Source: Gemmatimonadota bacterium (lineage in GTDB: Bacteria; Latescibacterota; UBA2968; GCA-2709665). Taken from it: a stretch of 64,000 nt of DNA. The stretch is from contig JAPPNU010000028.1 of NCBI GenBank assembly GCA_028873695.1, positions 294,232-358,231 on the forward strand, in the 5' to 3' direction. How positions within the stretch are numbered: position 1 is the stretch's first letter; each line of letters starts with the position of its first letter. Under the pieces are notes generated by a model, which did no database searches, was not told where the DNA came from, and was given only the letters and a program-made list of their open reading frames with translations. The position numbers and the translations under genes were made by a program. This document shows, in pieces, positions 17,652 to 26,949 of the stretch.

Positions 17652-17728
17652 CGGGGCGTGGCTCAGTCCGGTAGAGCGCCTGCTTCGGGAGCAGGAGGCC
17701 CCCGGTTCGAATCCGGGCGCCCCGACCA
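17652..17728 (+). tRNA. tRNA-Pro (anticodon CGG)
   Basis: Acceptor CGGGGCG pairs with CGCCCCG (17718-17724). Anticodon stem CCTGC/GCAGG encloses TTCGGGA with anticodon CGG. T arm GGTTCGAATCC; CCA encoded at 17726-17728. Confidence 0.95.
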
Positions 17729-17734
17729 TTATTT

Positions 17735-17771
17735 CAAGGGTTTATGCCGATCCGGCATAAACCCTTGTTTC
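17735..17771 (+). terminator. terminator after tRNA-Pro(CGG)
   Basis: A perfect 15-bp stem, CAAGGGTTTATGCCG and CGGCATAAACCCTTG, with a three-base loop, followed by TTTCG. It begins 7 bases after CCA. Confidence 0.75.
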
Positions 17772-18221
17772 GTGAATATCTGCGCATATATTGATTTTAA
17801 CGGAGCGTCGTCGGTTACCGTATCCGGTTCTGCGTGACGGAATGCAACGACTATTGACGGGGATTTGGCGGGCCAGGGCATGGCTTCACTGAAGCCGGGC
17901 GACCGGCTCAAGGAATCCTGCACCGGCGGCCCCACCGTCGCCCAGAGACCGTCCTGCTCCGGTTCAGCTGCCCGGGATCCCCGGCGGTCCACGTAGAATA
18001 CCCCGCTAAGGCGGTGTATTGGAACGAGAGAAGCTTGCTGAAACGTAGATTCAATGACGTAATGTTTAAGAGAACCTAATTTTCCTGTTGCGCTCAATCC
18101 TGGTCTGCCTTAACGTACTCGCGTAAGCAAGTGCCGGCGGATTCGAGCGACGGAATGGACCGGCGGTTCGCGGCCCTGCCAAAGTTGCAGTCATACGGCC
18201 GCCCTGTCATAAGGCTAAGCA
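17772..18221 (+). other. 450-base intergenic region upstream of the kinase gene
   Basis: No supported gene. A 122-codon antisense frame (17729-18097) has no protein-like composition and overlaps the terminator. The segment should hold the promoter of the kinase, but no convincing -35/-10 pair was found. There is no clear Shine-Dalgarno sequence close to ATG 18222 (ATAAGGCTAAGCA is the best). Confidence 0.5.
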
Positions 18222-20672
18222 ATGAACGAATCCCAACACCCTCTAAACGCTCTGCCCCAGGGGTACCGGCTCCAGGAGTACGAATTGGTTGAGGTACTGG
18301 GCACAGGGGGGTTCGGAATAACGTACCTGGGCTTCGACCACAACCTCGACAAGAACGTCGCCGTCAAGGAATTTCTGCCGGACGATATTGCCACCCGTAC
18401 GCAGGACAACAGCGTCGGTCCGAAAGCCAGCTATTATCGTGATAATTTCAAGTGGGGGCTGGAACGTTTTCTGGATGAGGCGCGCACGCTTGCGCGGTTC
18501 GACCATCGCAACATAGTCAAGGTGCATCGATTCTTCGAGGCGCACGGCACCGCGTATATCGTGATGGAATACGCGGAAGGCATGACCCTCGCCGAGTTTC
18601 TTCAACAGGAACAAACGCTGAAGGAGGCGGAGCTCAAGGAGATCCTGTATCCGATTCTGAGCGGTCTGGCGGTGGTGCACGGCGCCGATTTCCTGCACCG
18701 CGACATCAAGCCGGGCAATATCGTCCTTCGCGAAGAGGACCGGTCGCCTGTGCTTCTGGATTTCGGGGCGGCGCGCCAGGCGATCGGTGCGAAGAGCCGC
18801 TCGGTGACGTCGATCATCACGCCGGGATATGCGCCGATCGAACAGTATTCAAAGCGAGGTCACCAGGGACCATGGACGGATATCTATGCCCTTGGCGCGG
18901 TGTGTTACCACGCGTTGTCGGGTCAGATTCCGTACGATGCGACGGATCGGGTGCGGGTAGATCCTTTGGTACCGGCGGTTGATCAGTGCCGAAATCAGGC
19001 TACCCATGAATTCCTGTCGGCGATCGACTGGGCGTTGCAGGTGGACGAACGGGAGCGCCCCCAAAGCGTCGGAGCGTGGCGCGCTGCGCTGGAAGGTGAA
19101 CAGGCGGAACCGCCACCGGATCCGCGGCCGGTGGCGCCCGGCATCCCGGGTGTCGAAATACCGCTGAGTCGCCTGAAGCGCATCGGCAGCCGGCTCGCCG
19201 GGGCTTTGGCAATACTGGCTCTCCTCATTGCTGGCGTCTATTATATCCACGAATACGTGCATCCGTCAGACCAGCAGCCCGTTGTCCCTGAAGTGCAAAG
19301 CGAAATCGAGAGCGAGACAGAGACCGTAGATCAGGAGGAAGAAGCACGTCAACGCGACGAAAGGATATCGGGCCTGTTGTCAGGCGCCAGGGAGGACCTG
19401 GCATCGGACCGGCTGACAAGCCCCGCCGGCGCGAATGCGTGGGAGAAGTACTTGGCGGTGTTGGAACTTTCGCCGGAGCATCCTGCGGCGACGGCGGGAC
19501 TGGAAAGCGTTCTTGGTCGTTACGAAAGGATATTCGACGCTGCGTTGGCCAGGAAGCAATTCTCCAGGGCGCAGCGGCTGGTCTCACGGATCCGACAGGT
19601 GCGGCCCGATGCGCCGGTGCTGGCACGACTGGAGGACCGCCTGTCGTCTGAGCGCAGCACTGAGCGGCGTCGCCGGCGGGAGGAGCAGGCGGCGGAGCGC
19701 GTCCGGCAGGCCCGGATAGGGGCATATAAGGTGAGATTCGCGGCCGCGTTGTCGGCGGGCGATTTCGCTGCCGCCGGAAAATACGTCGATTCGCTGCGAG
19801 CGGTCGGTGCGGATGCGTCCGTGCTGTCCGAAGCGGAGGGTCGTTTGTCGGCGTCGCGTGAGGAAGCCGGACCGGGCGGTCGCCTGGCCGTCGGCAGGGT
19901 ATTCCGCGACTGCGTGCGGTGCCCCGAGATGGTGATCGTCCCCTCCGGATCGTTCCGCATGGGCTCTCCGGGCAGCGAGGAGGACCGGAACGACAATGAA
20001 GGTCCCCGTCACGACGTGAGGATCGACTACAGATTTGCCGTGGGGTTGTATGAGGTCACGTTCGCCGAGTGGGATGCCTGCGCGAATGCCGGAGGATGCG
20101 GCGGATATATTCCGGAAGACGAAGGATGGGGTCGCGGGAACCGGCCGGTCGTCAATGTTAGCTGGCGGGATGCGCAGAAGTACACAAAGTGGTTGTCGGA
20201 AGAGACCGGACATGCATACCGATTGCTGAGCGAGTCGGAATGGGAATACGCGGCGCGCGCGGGTACGACCACCGCGCGTTATTGGGGTGAATCGTCCGAG
20301 GAGCAGTGTGAATACGCAAACGGTGCGGACGAGGAGGCACAGCAATATAACAGTTCGTGGGCCGTTGCATCCTGTGACGACAAATCCTATCGCACGTCGC
20401 CGGTAGGGAGTTACGCGTCGAATGAATTCGGACTGCACGACGTACTCGGCAATGTGTGGGAATGGGTGGCGGACTGCTGGAACGGGAGCTATTCGGGAGC
20501 GCCCGTCGATGGCAGGGCGCGGGAAACCGGCGATTGTTCGAAGCGCGTCTTGCGAGGCGGTTCGTGGTTCAACGGACCCGGGTTCCTCCGGTCGGCGCTT
20601 CGCTACCGGAACTCAGCCGGCTATCGGAGCAACCTGAGCGGTATTCGTGTCGCCCGGACACTCAGGCATTGA
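18222..20672 (+). CDS. transmembrane Ser/Thr protein kinase fused to a formylglycine-generating-enzyme-like domain
   Basis: 816 residues. Kinase domain (about 15-290): GTGGFGITYLG glycine loop, VAVKEF with K49, LHRDIKPGN with catalytic D161, LLDFGAAR with D180. A helix at about 325-345 (LAGALAILALLIAGVYYI) crosses the membrane. A charged alpha-helical linker (about 360-555) leads to an FGE-sulfatase (SUMF1) domain (about 562-815): MVIVPSGSFRMGSP, VYEVT-type strand, NVSWRDAQKY, LLSESEWEYAARAG, LGNVWEWVADCW, VLRGGSWFN. In catalytic FGEs the segment after RGGSW has a Cys before RxAxR; here it reads GFLRSALR, so formylglycine formation is unlikely and a sensory or binding role is preferred. A PP2C phosphatase follows. 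Confidence 0.85.
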   Translation: MNESQHPLNALPQGYRLQEYELVEVLGTGGFGITYLGFDHNLDKNVAVKEFLPDDIATRTQDNSVGPKASYYRDNFKWGLERFLDEARTLARFDHRNIVKVHRFFEAHGTAYIVMEYAEGMTLAEFLQQEQTLKEAELKEILYPILSGLAVVHGADFLHRDIKPGNIVLREEDRSPVLLDFGAARQAIGAKSRSVTSIITPGYAPIEQYSKRGHQGPWTDIYALGAVCYHALSGQIPYDATDRVRVDPLVPAVDQCRNQATHEFLSAIDWALQVDERERPQSVGAWRAALEGEQAEPPPDPRPVAPGIPGVEIPLSRLKRIGSRLAGALAILALLIAGVYYIHEYVHPSDQQPVVPEVQSEIESETETVDQEEEARQRDERISGLLSGAREDLASDRLTSPAGANAWEKYLAVLELSPEHPAATAGLESVLGRYERIFDAALARKQFSRAQRLVSRIRQVRPDAPVLARLEDRLSSERSTERRRRREEQAAERVRQARIGAYKVRFAAALSAGDFAAAGKYVDSLRAVGADASVLSEAEGRLSASREEAGPGGRLAVGRVFRDCVRCPEMVIVPSGSFRMGSPGSEEDRNDNEGPRHDVRIDYRFAVGLYEVTFAEWDACANAGGCGGYIPEDEGWGRGNRPVVNVSWRDAQKYTKWLSEETGHAYRLLSESEWEYAARAGTTTARYWGESSEEQCEYANGADEEAQQYNSSWAVASCDDKSYRTSPVGSYASNEFGLHDVLGNVWEWVADCWNGSYSGAPVDGRARETGDCSKRVLRGGSWFNGPGFLRSALRYRNSAGYRSNLSGIRVARTLRH

Positions 20673-20904
20673 GAGAAAGCCGGCATCATTCAGCTTGAAG
20701 CGTAGAGGAACTTCAAAACGACTTTTCAGGTTTCATGCGCAGCGGCAGAGTACCCTTTGCGTAGCGTCAAATTCAAGAGTTGAGCATGAGCGAAACACCA
20801 TTGCGATCCACTGGATATCTTCAGGATGGCCACTATCCCCGTCAACGCGGAATCGACGTCCTCGATGACACGTCAGCGGTCTTGCGCTCGCACGGAGGAC
20901 CGAA

Positions 20905-21852
20905 ATGAACCGACTCGAAGGACGATTCGCCGCGGAGCAGATTACCGGCGACCGGAAATACCAGGAGGACGATTATGGCCTGATCGAAGGCGGCGGTCCC
21001 GATGCCGACGGCGGCGACGTGTTGTTACTCGCCGACGGTATGGGCGGTCACGTCAGCGGCGATACGGCCAGCAGAACGGTCGTAAAGGTATTCGTTGAGA
21101 CCTACAACCGCACGGACGGCCCGGTCGCGGATCGACTGCGCGCCTGTCTCTTCGCGGCCAACGATGCCCTCGCGGATGCAACGAGCAGGAACCCGGAGTT
21201 GACCGGCATGGGGGCAACCGTGACTGCAGCCGTGGTTTCTCAATGCGGACTCGAGTGGATCAGCGTGGGAGATTCTCCCCTGTGGTTGTTCCGCGCCGGC
21301 CGCCTGCGCCGTCTCAATGCGGATCATTCCATGGCGCCCGTGCTGGCGAACCTGGTGAAGGTGGGCCGCATGACTGCGAAGCAGGCGGCAATGGATTCCA
21401 ATCGGCACGCGCTTCGGTCCGCAGTGATGGGCGATGAGATCCACCTGATCGACGTGTCGCCCCGGCCTGTTGAGATGCGAAAGGGCGACCGTGTATTGCT
21501 GGCCAGCGACGGACTGATGACGCTGAAAGACGAGGAGATTTCGCGCATACTGCGGGAAACGAACGACAGGCCACTGGATGAGGTGGTTTGTACGCTCATG
21601 GATGCCGTTGAAGCGGCGGGTGAGCCGTATCAGGACAACACAACCGTGTTGCTGTACGTTCCGGAAGCCGATATTGGAGGCGAGGCGACTCCCGAAGATG
21701 CCTCCGCCGAGGAAGACGACCTCGACGACGCGACCCGGGTGTCACGGCGCGAAGGCGGCCTGCGGCGGCTCTGGTCAGCGATTGCGGAAAGGCTCACCAC
21801 GTCAATGCGGCGATCAAATCCGGCCGACGCAGACGAACGCGAGGACACGTAA
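20905..21852 (+). CDS. PP2C-family Ser/Thr protein phosphatase
   Basis: 315 residues. Metal-binding and catalytic motifs of bacterial PrpC/Stp phosphatases are present: KYQEDDYGLIE, LLLADGMGGHVSGDTAS, GMGATVTAAVV, WISVGDSPLWLFR, LLASDGLMTL and DNTTVLLYV. The last 60 residues are acidic and then Arg-rich, without recognisable fold. It lies downstream of the membrane kinase and probably reverses its phosphorylation. The gap of 232 bases between kinase and phosphatase has no visible gene or promoter. Confidence 0.88.
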   Translation: MNRLEGRFAAEQITGDRKYQEDDYGLIEGGGPDADGGDVLLLADGMGGHVSGDTASRTVVKVFVETYNRTDGPVADRLRACLFAANDALADATSRNPELTGMGATVTAAVVSQCGLEWISVGDSPLWLFRAGRLRRLNADHSMAPVLANLVKVGRMTAKQAAMDSNRHALRSAVMGDEIHLIDVSPRPVEMRKGDRVLLASDGLMTLKDEEISRILRETNDRPLDEVVCTLMDAVEAAGEPYQDNTTVLLYVPEADIGGEATPEDASAEEDDLDDATRVSRREGGLRRLWSAIAERLTTSMRRSNPADADEREDT

Positions 21853-21935
21853 CGAAGAGTCCGAAGTCGCAACAGATTGGCCGTCGGCAACTGAAATGTA
21901 GCGATTGATAGCCGAGGTGAGGAGATAACGCGCCA

Positions 21936-22265
21936 TTGACACGAGACTACAGGCAAACAGTTAGAGCGCGGGCCGAAAGAGACCCCGATTTTGCGGCGTC
22001 TTTGATGAATGAAGCGGTCTCCTTGTTCCTGAGCGGAGATTCCGAGACTGCCCGTCTTGTACTGCGGGATCTCGTAAATTCGACGATCGGCTTCGAACTT
22101 TTGGCGAAAAAACTCGACAAGCCCAGCAAAAGCGTCCATCGTATGTTGTCGTTAAAAGGAAATCCTACGATGGAGAACCTGACTGGAATCTTTTGTGTTC
22201 TTCAAGAAAGGCTTGATCGGAATATCGAAGTCAGACTATCTGCTCGACTAAGCGAAGGACGTTAG
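21936..22265 (+). CDS. orphan HigA-like helix-turn-helix regulator
   Basis: 109 residues from TTG 21936, with GAGGAG 14-19 bases upstream. The C-terminal half has the arrangement GFELLAKKLDKPSKSVHRMLSLKGNPTMENLTGIFCVLQ, which is a lambda-repressor-type helix-turn-helix as in HigA/addiction-module antidotes. The N-terminal half (RDPDFAASLMNEAVSLFLSGDSETARLVLRDLV) is helical. No RelE/HigB-type toxin lies beside it, so it may be a stand-alone regulator. The ATG codons further in would cut the conserved N-terminus. Confidence 0.65.
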   Translation: MTRDYRQTVRARAERDPDFAASLMNEAVSLFLSGDSETARLVLRDLVNSTIGFELLAKKLDKPSKSVHRMLSLKGNPTMENLTGIFCVLQERLDRNIEVRLSARLSEGR

Positions 22266-22380
22266 CGGCGGGAACAAAGGAACCTCTGAACCACGTTCAC
22301 ACATTCGACCACGATACCCGAGTCCTGTTTATTCCTCTGAACAACATGGCCATCGTCACGTGCAATTTCCCAGAATCCGC

Positions 22381-22410
22381 TTGACGAGACAGATATTTGT
22401 CTGTTATTTA
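22381..22410 (+). promoter_or_regulatory. lexA promoter with an embedded palindrome, putative SOS operator
   Basis: TTGACG at 22381-22386 and TTATTT at 22404-22409 are separated by 17 bases. The inverted repeat ACAGA-TATTTG-TCTGT (22389-22404) fills the spacer, where a repressor would block polymerase. The location 66 bases upstream of lexA fits autorepression. The motif differs from the E. coli box (CTGT-N8-ACAG), as is common outside the gamma-proteobacteria. Confidence 0.6.
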
Positions 22411-22469
22411 TGTCCGTAGACGGATCTCATCCTAAACCCATTTTCACGGCATGAATTCAGGGTTGAAAT

Positions 22470-23087
22470 ATGGCCTACACACCGCCCGGACAGACGCGCG
22501 ATAAGATCTTTGAGTTCGTACGGGAGCGGATTCTCAACGGCACGCCGCCCAGCACCCGCGAAGTCCAGAAGGCATTCGGATTCCGTGCGGTGCAGTCGGC
22601 CCGACAGCATTTGGAAGCGCTTGTACTGGAGGGCAGGCTGGTCAAGGAGTCCGGAAAGGCAAGGTCGCACCGTCTGCCGAAGACGGGCAGCGCGCGTTCC
22701 TCTCATCTGATACCCGTGCTGGGCCGCGTCCAGGCCGGGGACCTGGCCGCGGCCATTCAGAATCCGGATGACTACCTTCCGGTCCAGCAGACCCGGTACG
22801 ACGGCGCGGAACTCTTCGCCCTCACGATTCAGGGAGACAGCATGCTCAGGGCGGGCATCCTGCACGGCGATACCGTGATTGTTCGACGTCAGCAGGCTGC
22901 CAGGCCGGGAGATATCGTCGTTGCCCTGGTCGGCGAGGAGGCGACAGTCAAGAGATACCGGGAGAAAAACGGCCGCATTGAACTTCACCCTGAAAACAAC
23001 GCCTTCGAATCCATCATTCCTCGCGAAGACGGCGAGACGTTTTCGATCCTGGGTAAAGTGATCGAGGTTCGGAGATATATCGAGTAG
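22470..23087 (+). CDS. lexA: LexA SOS repressor
   Basis: 205 residues. The N-terminal winged helix (about 7-70, IFEFVRERILNGTPPSTREVQKAFGF.AVQSARQHLEAL) binds DNA. The C-terminal peptidase part has the Ala89-Gly90 cleavage site in RVQAGDL, catalytic S124 in QGDSML and K161 in ATVKRY. RecA-stimulated self-cleavage should derepress the DNA damage regulon. The protein lies at normal LexA length and the ATG is preceded by weak Shine-Dalgarno sequence (AGGGTTGAAAT). No recA or error-prone polymerase is next to it. Confidence 0.93.
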   Translation: MAYTPPGQTRDKIFEFVRERILNGTPPSTREVQKAFGFRAVQSARQHLEALVLEGRLVKESGKARSHRLPKTGSARSSHLIPVLGRVQAGDLAAAIQNPDDYLPVQQTRYDGAELFALTIQGDSMLRAGILHGDTVIVRRQQAARPGDIVVALVGEEATVKRYREKNGRIELHPENNAFESIIPREDGETFSILGKVIEVRRYIE

Positions 23088-23216
23088 AACTTGATATATT
23101 TGTTGTAGCGAACTGCAGTACAGTCAATTATTTCATTTGAGATTTGATTGCAACGTAGCGTCCGTGGAGACTTTGTCAGGGAATTATCAATAGCAGTCTG
23201 AAGAACAGGAGTGGTC

Positions 23217-25130
23217 ATGGCATCCGTGAGACGCTACCCTATACCGCACAGCAGGCTGCCCTTCATCAATGCCGAGGTTGCGCAGGTCTCGTTCCAGGGA
23301 GCCGACCATCTGGTCAGCAGCATCTGGGGAGGGAGTTCAGGGGGCAGGATCTACTTCTGGAATCCGGACTCCGGATCAAAAGGTTTTCGTGTTCTGCCGG
23401 ACGGAATACCTGGCGCCTACATGTTGAGAACCGCCGCAGACGGTTGCCTCTATCTGGGCTGCGGCAACGGGGACCTGATCCGGTATGATCCCTTTGCCGA
23501 TCGATTCGAAATCCTGGTAGCCGGCGAATTGAAATCCATCACGTGGGGCGGCTGCGTGACGGACCGGTACGCGGTCTGGGAGGCATCCCCGGGCGACGTG
23601 GGGGTGTACGACTGGCGCGAGTCCAGGCTGGTGAAGGTTTTCCGACCCGTCGACACGGAATACCCGACCGCGCTATATGGCCACAACGTCGTGGAGGCGC
23701 CGGACGGTCGTGTCCTTCTCGCCATCGACGTGCCGCAGGCACGATTTGTTATGCTGAACCTGGACACGATGACTGCGGAATCCCACACTCCTGACGGCAT
23801 CCGGGGCGAGGGCTCCACGTCAGACGCCTTTTTTTGGGACAACGACACACTTGGGGTGTTTGTTCGCGGCGAACTCCATTTCCTGGCATATCCCGGCTTT
23901 GAATTGAAACGGAGGATCCCACGTACCGGCCATGAAAGGCTGGGGGGAAAAGCCTGTGTCGTGGACGGCAGACTCTATGCGTACAGCGCTGTTGACGACG
24001 CCCTCTATGTACTGAACCGAAAGGCTGAAGAATGGGAGGTGGCCGCGCCCGAGTGGTCGGATGGGGGTCCGGCAACGCTGCATCCGTGGGGGGCCGCCGA
24101 CGTATGCGGCGTGACGATCTCCGGCGTGGCGCTCCGGTACGACACACGGACCGGGCAGACGGACCGAATGGACCTGGAGAGCACCGGCCCGATGAGCGCG
24201 CACGCCCTCTGCCCCGTGCCCGAAAGGGGGTTGATCTTCGGCGCGCCGTTCATCAACCAGCGGTTCTGGGTCGTCGACATGGAAACCGGAGACGGCCAGG
24301 ATTGCGGCCGGGCGGCGCCGGGCGGCGGGCAGATCAACCAGATCATTTGGGAGCCGATCACCCGGCATGTTCTGCAGAGCAGCTACACCACATCCAGTGT
24401 GACCGCATTCGATCCGGAAGCAAGGCCGGACTGGCCCCACAACCCGCGGGTGCTGGCCAGCGCGCAGCATGAAGGTCAGATGAGACCCACGGGCCTCGTA
24501 CACGACGGCCGGTACGTCTGGATGGCTACCAGCCCCGAATACGGACGTCTGGGCGGCGCCCTCAGCCGCATCGATCCAACAACCGGCGAAATCCTGGTCT
24601 GGCGCCATCTCGTGCGCGACCAGAAGGTGAATTCCGTGCAGGTCGATTCGAACCGCCGCCGGGTCTTCTGCGGAACTGAAATCTTCGCGGACGCCAACTC
24701 CGCGCCGCCCACTCAGACCACCGGCCGCGTGTTGTCATTCGATATGGACAGTCTGACGGTCGACCGATCGCAGGCCATTCGCGAAGGCGAGAGCGCCGCC
24801 AGGGTGCTGGTCGTCCTGGCGTCCGGGGAGGTGCTTGCGTCGCAGCGAGGACGAATCTACGCCTGGAATGCGCAGGAAGGCGATCTGCGCGATCTGGGCC
24901 CAGAGCCTCAGGGATGTCGTGAGGTGGTTCGGGATGCGGCAACGGACCGGCTATGGACGTCAGCCCGGGATAAGGTCGGTCAATTGGAAGTCCGCGATGA
25001 ACAGGTCGAATTCGTACCCTTGATCGGCGAGAAGGGAGAACATCTGAGGATCGTGGACCGCACGCTTTATTTCGCCTCGGGATTCGAAATTTTCCAGGTG
25101 GACCTGCGAGAATTCGACAGTTCGCCGTAG
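23217..25130 (+). CDS. large beta-propeller protein of unknown function (YVTN/WD-like repeats)
   Basis: 637 residues from ATG 23217, which has CAGGAG five bases upstream; the frame's GTG at 23211 is inside that site. The sequence consists of short hydrophobic beta strands with turns such as GGSSGGRIYFWNPDSG, GCGNGDLIRYDPFADRF, SRIDPTTGEILVWRHL and GRIYAWNAQEGDLRDLG, recurring at about 45-60 residues, which fits two seven-bladed propellers or one large one. No signal peptide was seen. The function is not recognisable; similar propellers occur as lyases, sensors or binding proteins. Confidence 0.65.
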   Translation: MASVRRYPIPHSRLPFINAEVAQVSFQGADHLVSSIWGGSSGGRIYFWNPDSGSKGFRVLPDGIPGAYMLRTAADGCLYLGCGNGDLIRYDPFADRFEILVAGELKSITWGGCVTDRYAVWEASPGDVGVYDWRESRLVKVFRPVDTEYPTALYGHNVVEAPDGRVLLAIDVPQARFVMLNLDTMTAESHTPDGIRGEGSTSDAFFWDNDTLGVFVRGELHFLAYPGFELKRRIPRTGHERLGGKACVVDGRLYAYSAVDDALYVLNRKAEEWEVAAPEWSDGGPATLHPWGAADVCGVTISGVALRYDTRTGQTDRMDLESTGPMSAHALCPVPERGLIFGAPFINQRFWVVDMETGDGQDCGRAAPGGGQINQIIWEPITRHVLQSSYTTSSVTAFDPEARPDWPHNPRVLASAQHEGQMRPTGLVHDGRYVWMATSPEYGRLGGALSRIDPTTGEILVWRHLVRDQKVNSVQVDSNRRRVFCGTEIFADANSAPPTQTTGRVLSFDMDSLTVDRSQAIREGESAARVLVVLASGEVLASQRGRIYAWNAQEGDLRDLGPEPQGCREVVRDAATDRLWTSARDKVGQLEVRDEQVEFVPLIGEKGEHLRIVDRTLYFASGFEIFQVDLREFDSSP

Positions 25131-25354
25131 AAGACTTGCGAAGCGGCGCGCAGCAACGTATATTTGAAGGTCTTGAATCGCTTTCGCACCCGCGTAACGA
25201 GCCACTTTCTGCGAACGAGGCCGTGAAGTCGTCCCGGGGTCAGAGGCCCGTGTCGATACGTCCCGGTTATCGGGAGTCCGGCGCGGCGAGGCGGCAACCG
25301 TCGAGCAATTGCCCCGGGCTGCGAGATTGAATCAGGAATAAAGGGGTTTCGTCC

Positions 25355-25792
25355 ATGGCAGTTGAACATGTAACGCCTTCAGATGCAAAGGCGGGGCTGG
25401 ACGCCGACGCCGACGCGGTCTACCTGGATGTCCGTACCGAAGCCGAATTTGCCGCGGGTCACCCCGAGGGCGCCGTCAATATTCCGGTCGCCTTTCAGAG
25501 CCCGGCCGGCGGCATGACGCCCAATCCCGAATTTCAGGCCGTGGCTGAGCGTGTGCTGAACCGTGAGACGAAAATCTACTGCGGCTGCCAGTCGGGTGTG
25601 CGTTCACAGTACGCGGCGGAGATGTTGGAGAGAGCCGGGTATTCGAACGTTGCAAATGTTGTCGGGGGCTTCGGCGGCAGGGTCAATCCCGGAACCGGCA
25701 TGGTCGAGGTCGCCGGATGGCGGGATTCAGGATTGCCGGTATCAACGCGGGTTACGCGACAGAATTCCTACGATGGACAGAAAGGATGCTGA
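25355..25792 (+). CDS. rhodanese-domain sulfurtransferase
   Basis: 145 residues forming one rhodanese domain: VYLDVRTEAEFAAGHPEGAVNIP (CH2A-type region), and KIYCGCQSGVRSQYAAEML, where CQSGVRS is the active-site loop with persulfide-forming Cys. It is followed by NVVGGFGGRVN. The active-site loop size fits single-domain GlpE/PspE-like enzymes. A 224-base gap precedes it, and a terminator follows at 25951, so it is probably transcribed alone. Confidence 0.85.
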   Translation: MAVEHVTPSDAKAGLDADADAVYLDVRTEAEFAAGHPEGAVNIPVAFQSPAGGMTPNPEFQAVAERVLNRETKIYCGCQSGVRSQYAAEMLERAGYSNVANVVGGFGGRVNPGTGMVEVAGWRDSGLPVSTRVTRQNSYDGQKGC

Positions 25793-25950
25793 GCCCGGCA
25801 GCGCGTGTCGGGGTTTCCGGGGCGGGTCGCCGACGGGTCGCGGCCGGTGTTCACCACGGGAAGGGACGGTTCCGTCCAGAAAGGGCGGCTTCGCAGGGCG
25901 TACGCGGAGCGGTTCGGATGTTACGGTCGACGTAACGTTGGTCCATACCA

Positions 25951-25980
25951 GGATGCGCAAAGGCGCATCCCTTTTTATTT
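25951..25980 (+). terminator. Rho-independent terminator downstream of the rhodanese gene
   Basis: Perfect 8-bp stem GGATGCGC/GCGCATCC with AAAG loop, followed by CTTTTTATTT. It lies 159 bases after the rhodanese stop and 106 before the ABC transporter gene. Confidence 0.85.
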
Positions 25981-26085
25981 CCTGACTTCGTCCACCGCGG
26001 CGGCTTTGGTTCCCGGTTCGCGCAGTCCGGCAATCCGGTACAAACCGGCAGGAACGCGGCGGGCGCCGGAAAGGGGCAATCGGCA

Positions 26086-26949
26086 TTGGACATCGATTAT
26101 GACGCGCCAGCCGTTCGGGCGACGGATTTGACCAAGGTCTTCCGGGTGCCCGACAACGAATCCGGCGGGTCGAGCGGTTTTCTGGACCGATTCAGACGGC
26201 GTCGCAAGGAAATCCTGGCCGTCGACCGGGTCGCGTTCGAGGTGAAACGAGGCGAGATCTTCGGGATTCTGGGTCCGAATGGCTCGGGTAAGTCAACTCT
26301 GATTCGAATCCTCTCGACCCTCGTGTTTCCGGATAGCGGCGAGGCCCACGTATTCGGGCTGCACGTTGAACGGGATGCGATGCGCGTGAGGCGTTGTATC
26401 AACCGGGTGTCCGTCGATGCGGCTTTCTTCAAAAAACTGTCTGCCTGGGAAAACCTGAGTTACGCTGCTCGTCTGTATGGAGTTCCCGTACGTGAAGGCC
26501 GTCGTCGAGCCAGGTCGATCCTGGCGGAACTGGGCTTTGGCGAAGACCGGGTGGACCAGCCTGTGGAGGACCTGTCGCGCGGCATGCAGCAGAAGGTGGC
26601 CGTCGCCCGCGCGCTCCTGACGTCACCGGTACTGCTCCTGATGGACGAGCCGACGACGGGACTGGACCCGGTGTCGAAACGACAGGTTCAGGATTACGTG
26701 ATGGGAATTCGAGAGCGCCACGAAGCGACGGTTCTGTTAACGACGCACGACATGGACGAGGCGGAGCGGGTCTGCAACCGCGTCTCCATTATTCACCATG
26801 GGAAATTCATCGCCATGGGCACGGTGGATGAACTGAAGGTCCGCGCCGGGTGCATGGAGGGTAGTCTGGAGGACGTGTTTTTCAAGATGACGGGGATGGA
26901 TCTTGCCCATGCCGATCTGGAAGGCGAAGCCGAAGGAGACGGAGCATGA
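26086..26949 (+). CDS. ABC-2 type transporter ATP-binding protein
   Basis: 287 residues from TTG 26086. Walker A is GPNGSGKST, the signature is LSRGMQQKVAVA and Walker B LLLMDEPTTGLDP; H-loop LLTTHDMDEAERV. The layout, with a short N-terminal strand and an EDVFFKMTGMDL tail, is that of the DrrA/NodI/CcmA-like ATPases that pair with ABC-2 permeases. It overlaps the permease gene by four bases (ATGA). AAAGGGG lies 11-17 bases upstream of TTG; the exact start is less certain. Confidence 0.9.
   Translation: MDIDYDAPAVRATDLTKVFRVPDNESGGSSGFLDRFRRRRKEILAVDRVAFEVKRGEIFGILGPNGSGKSTLIRILSTLVFPDSGEAHVFGLHVERDAMRVRRCINRVSVDAAFFKKLSAWENLSYAARLYGVPVREGRRRARSILAELGFGEDRVDQPVEDLSRGMQQKVAVARALLTSPVLLLMDEPTTGLDPVSKRQVQDYVMGIRERHEATVLLTTHDMDEAERVCNRVSIIHHGKFIAMGTVDELKVRAGCMEGSLEDVFFKMTGMDLAHADLEGEAEGDGA

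Noticed and set aside
17729..18097. 122-codon open frame on the - strand in the gap before the kinase
   Set aside because: No protein-like pattern or ribosome binding site, and it overlaps the terminator of tRNA-Pro(CGG).
19906..20672. Catalytic formylglycine-generating enzyme
   Set aside because: The Cys expected after RGGSW is Leu; only the fold is kept.
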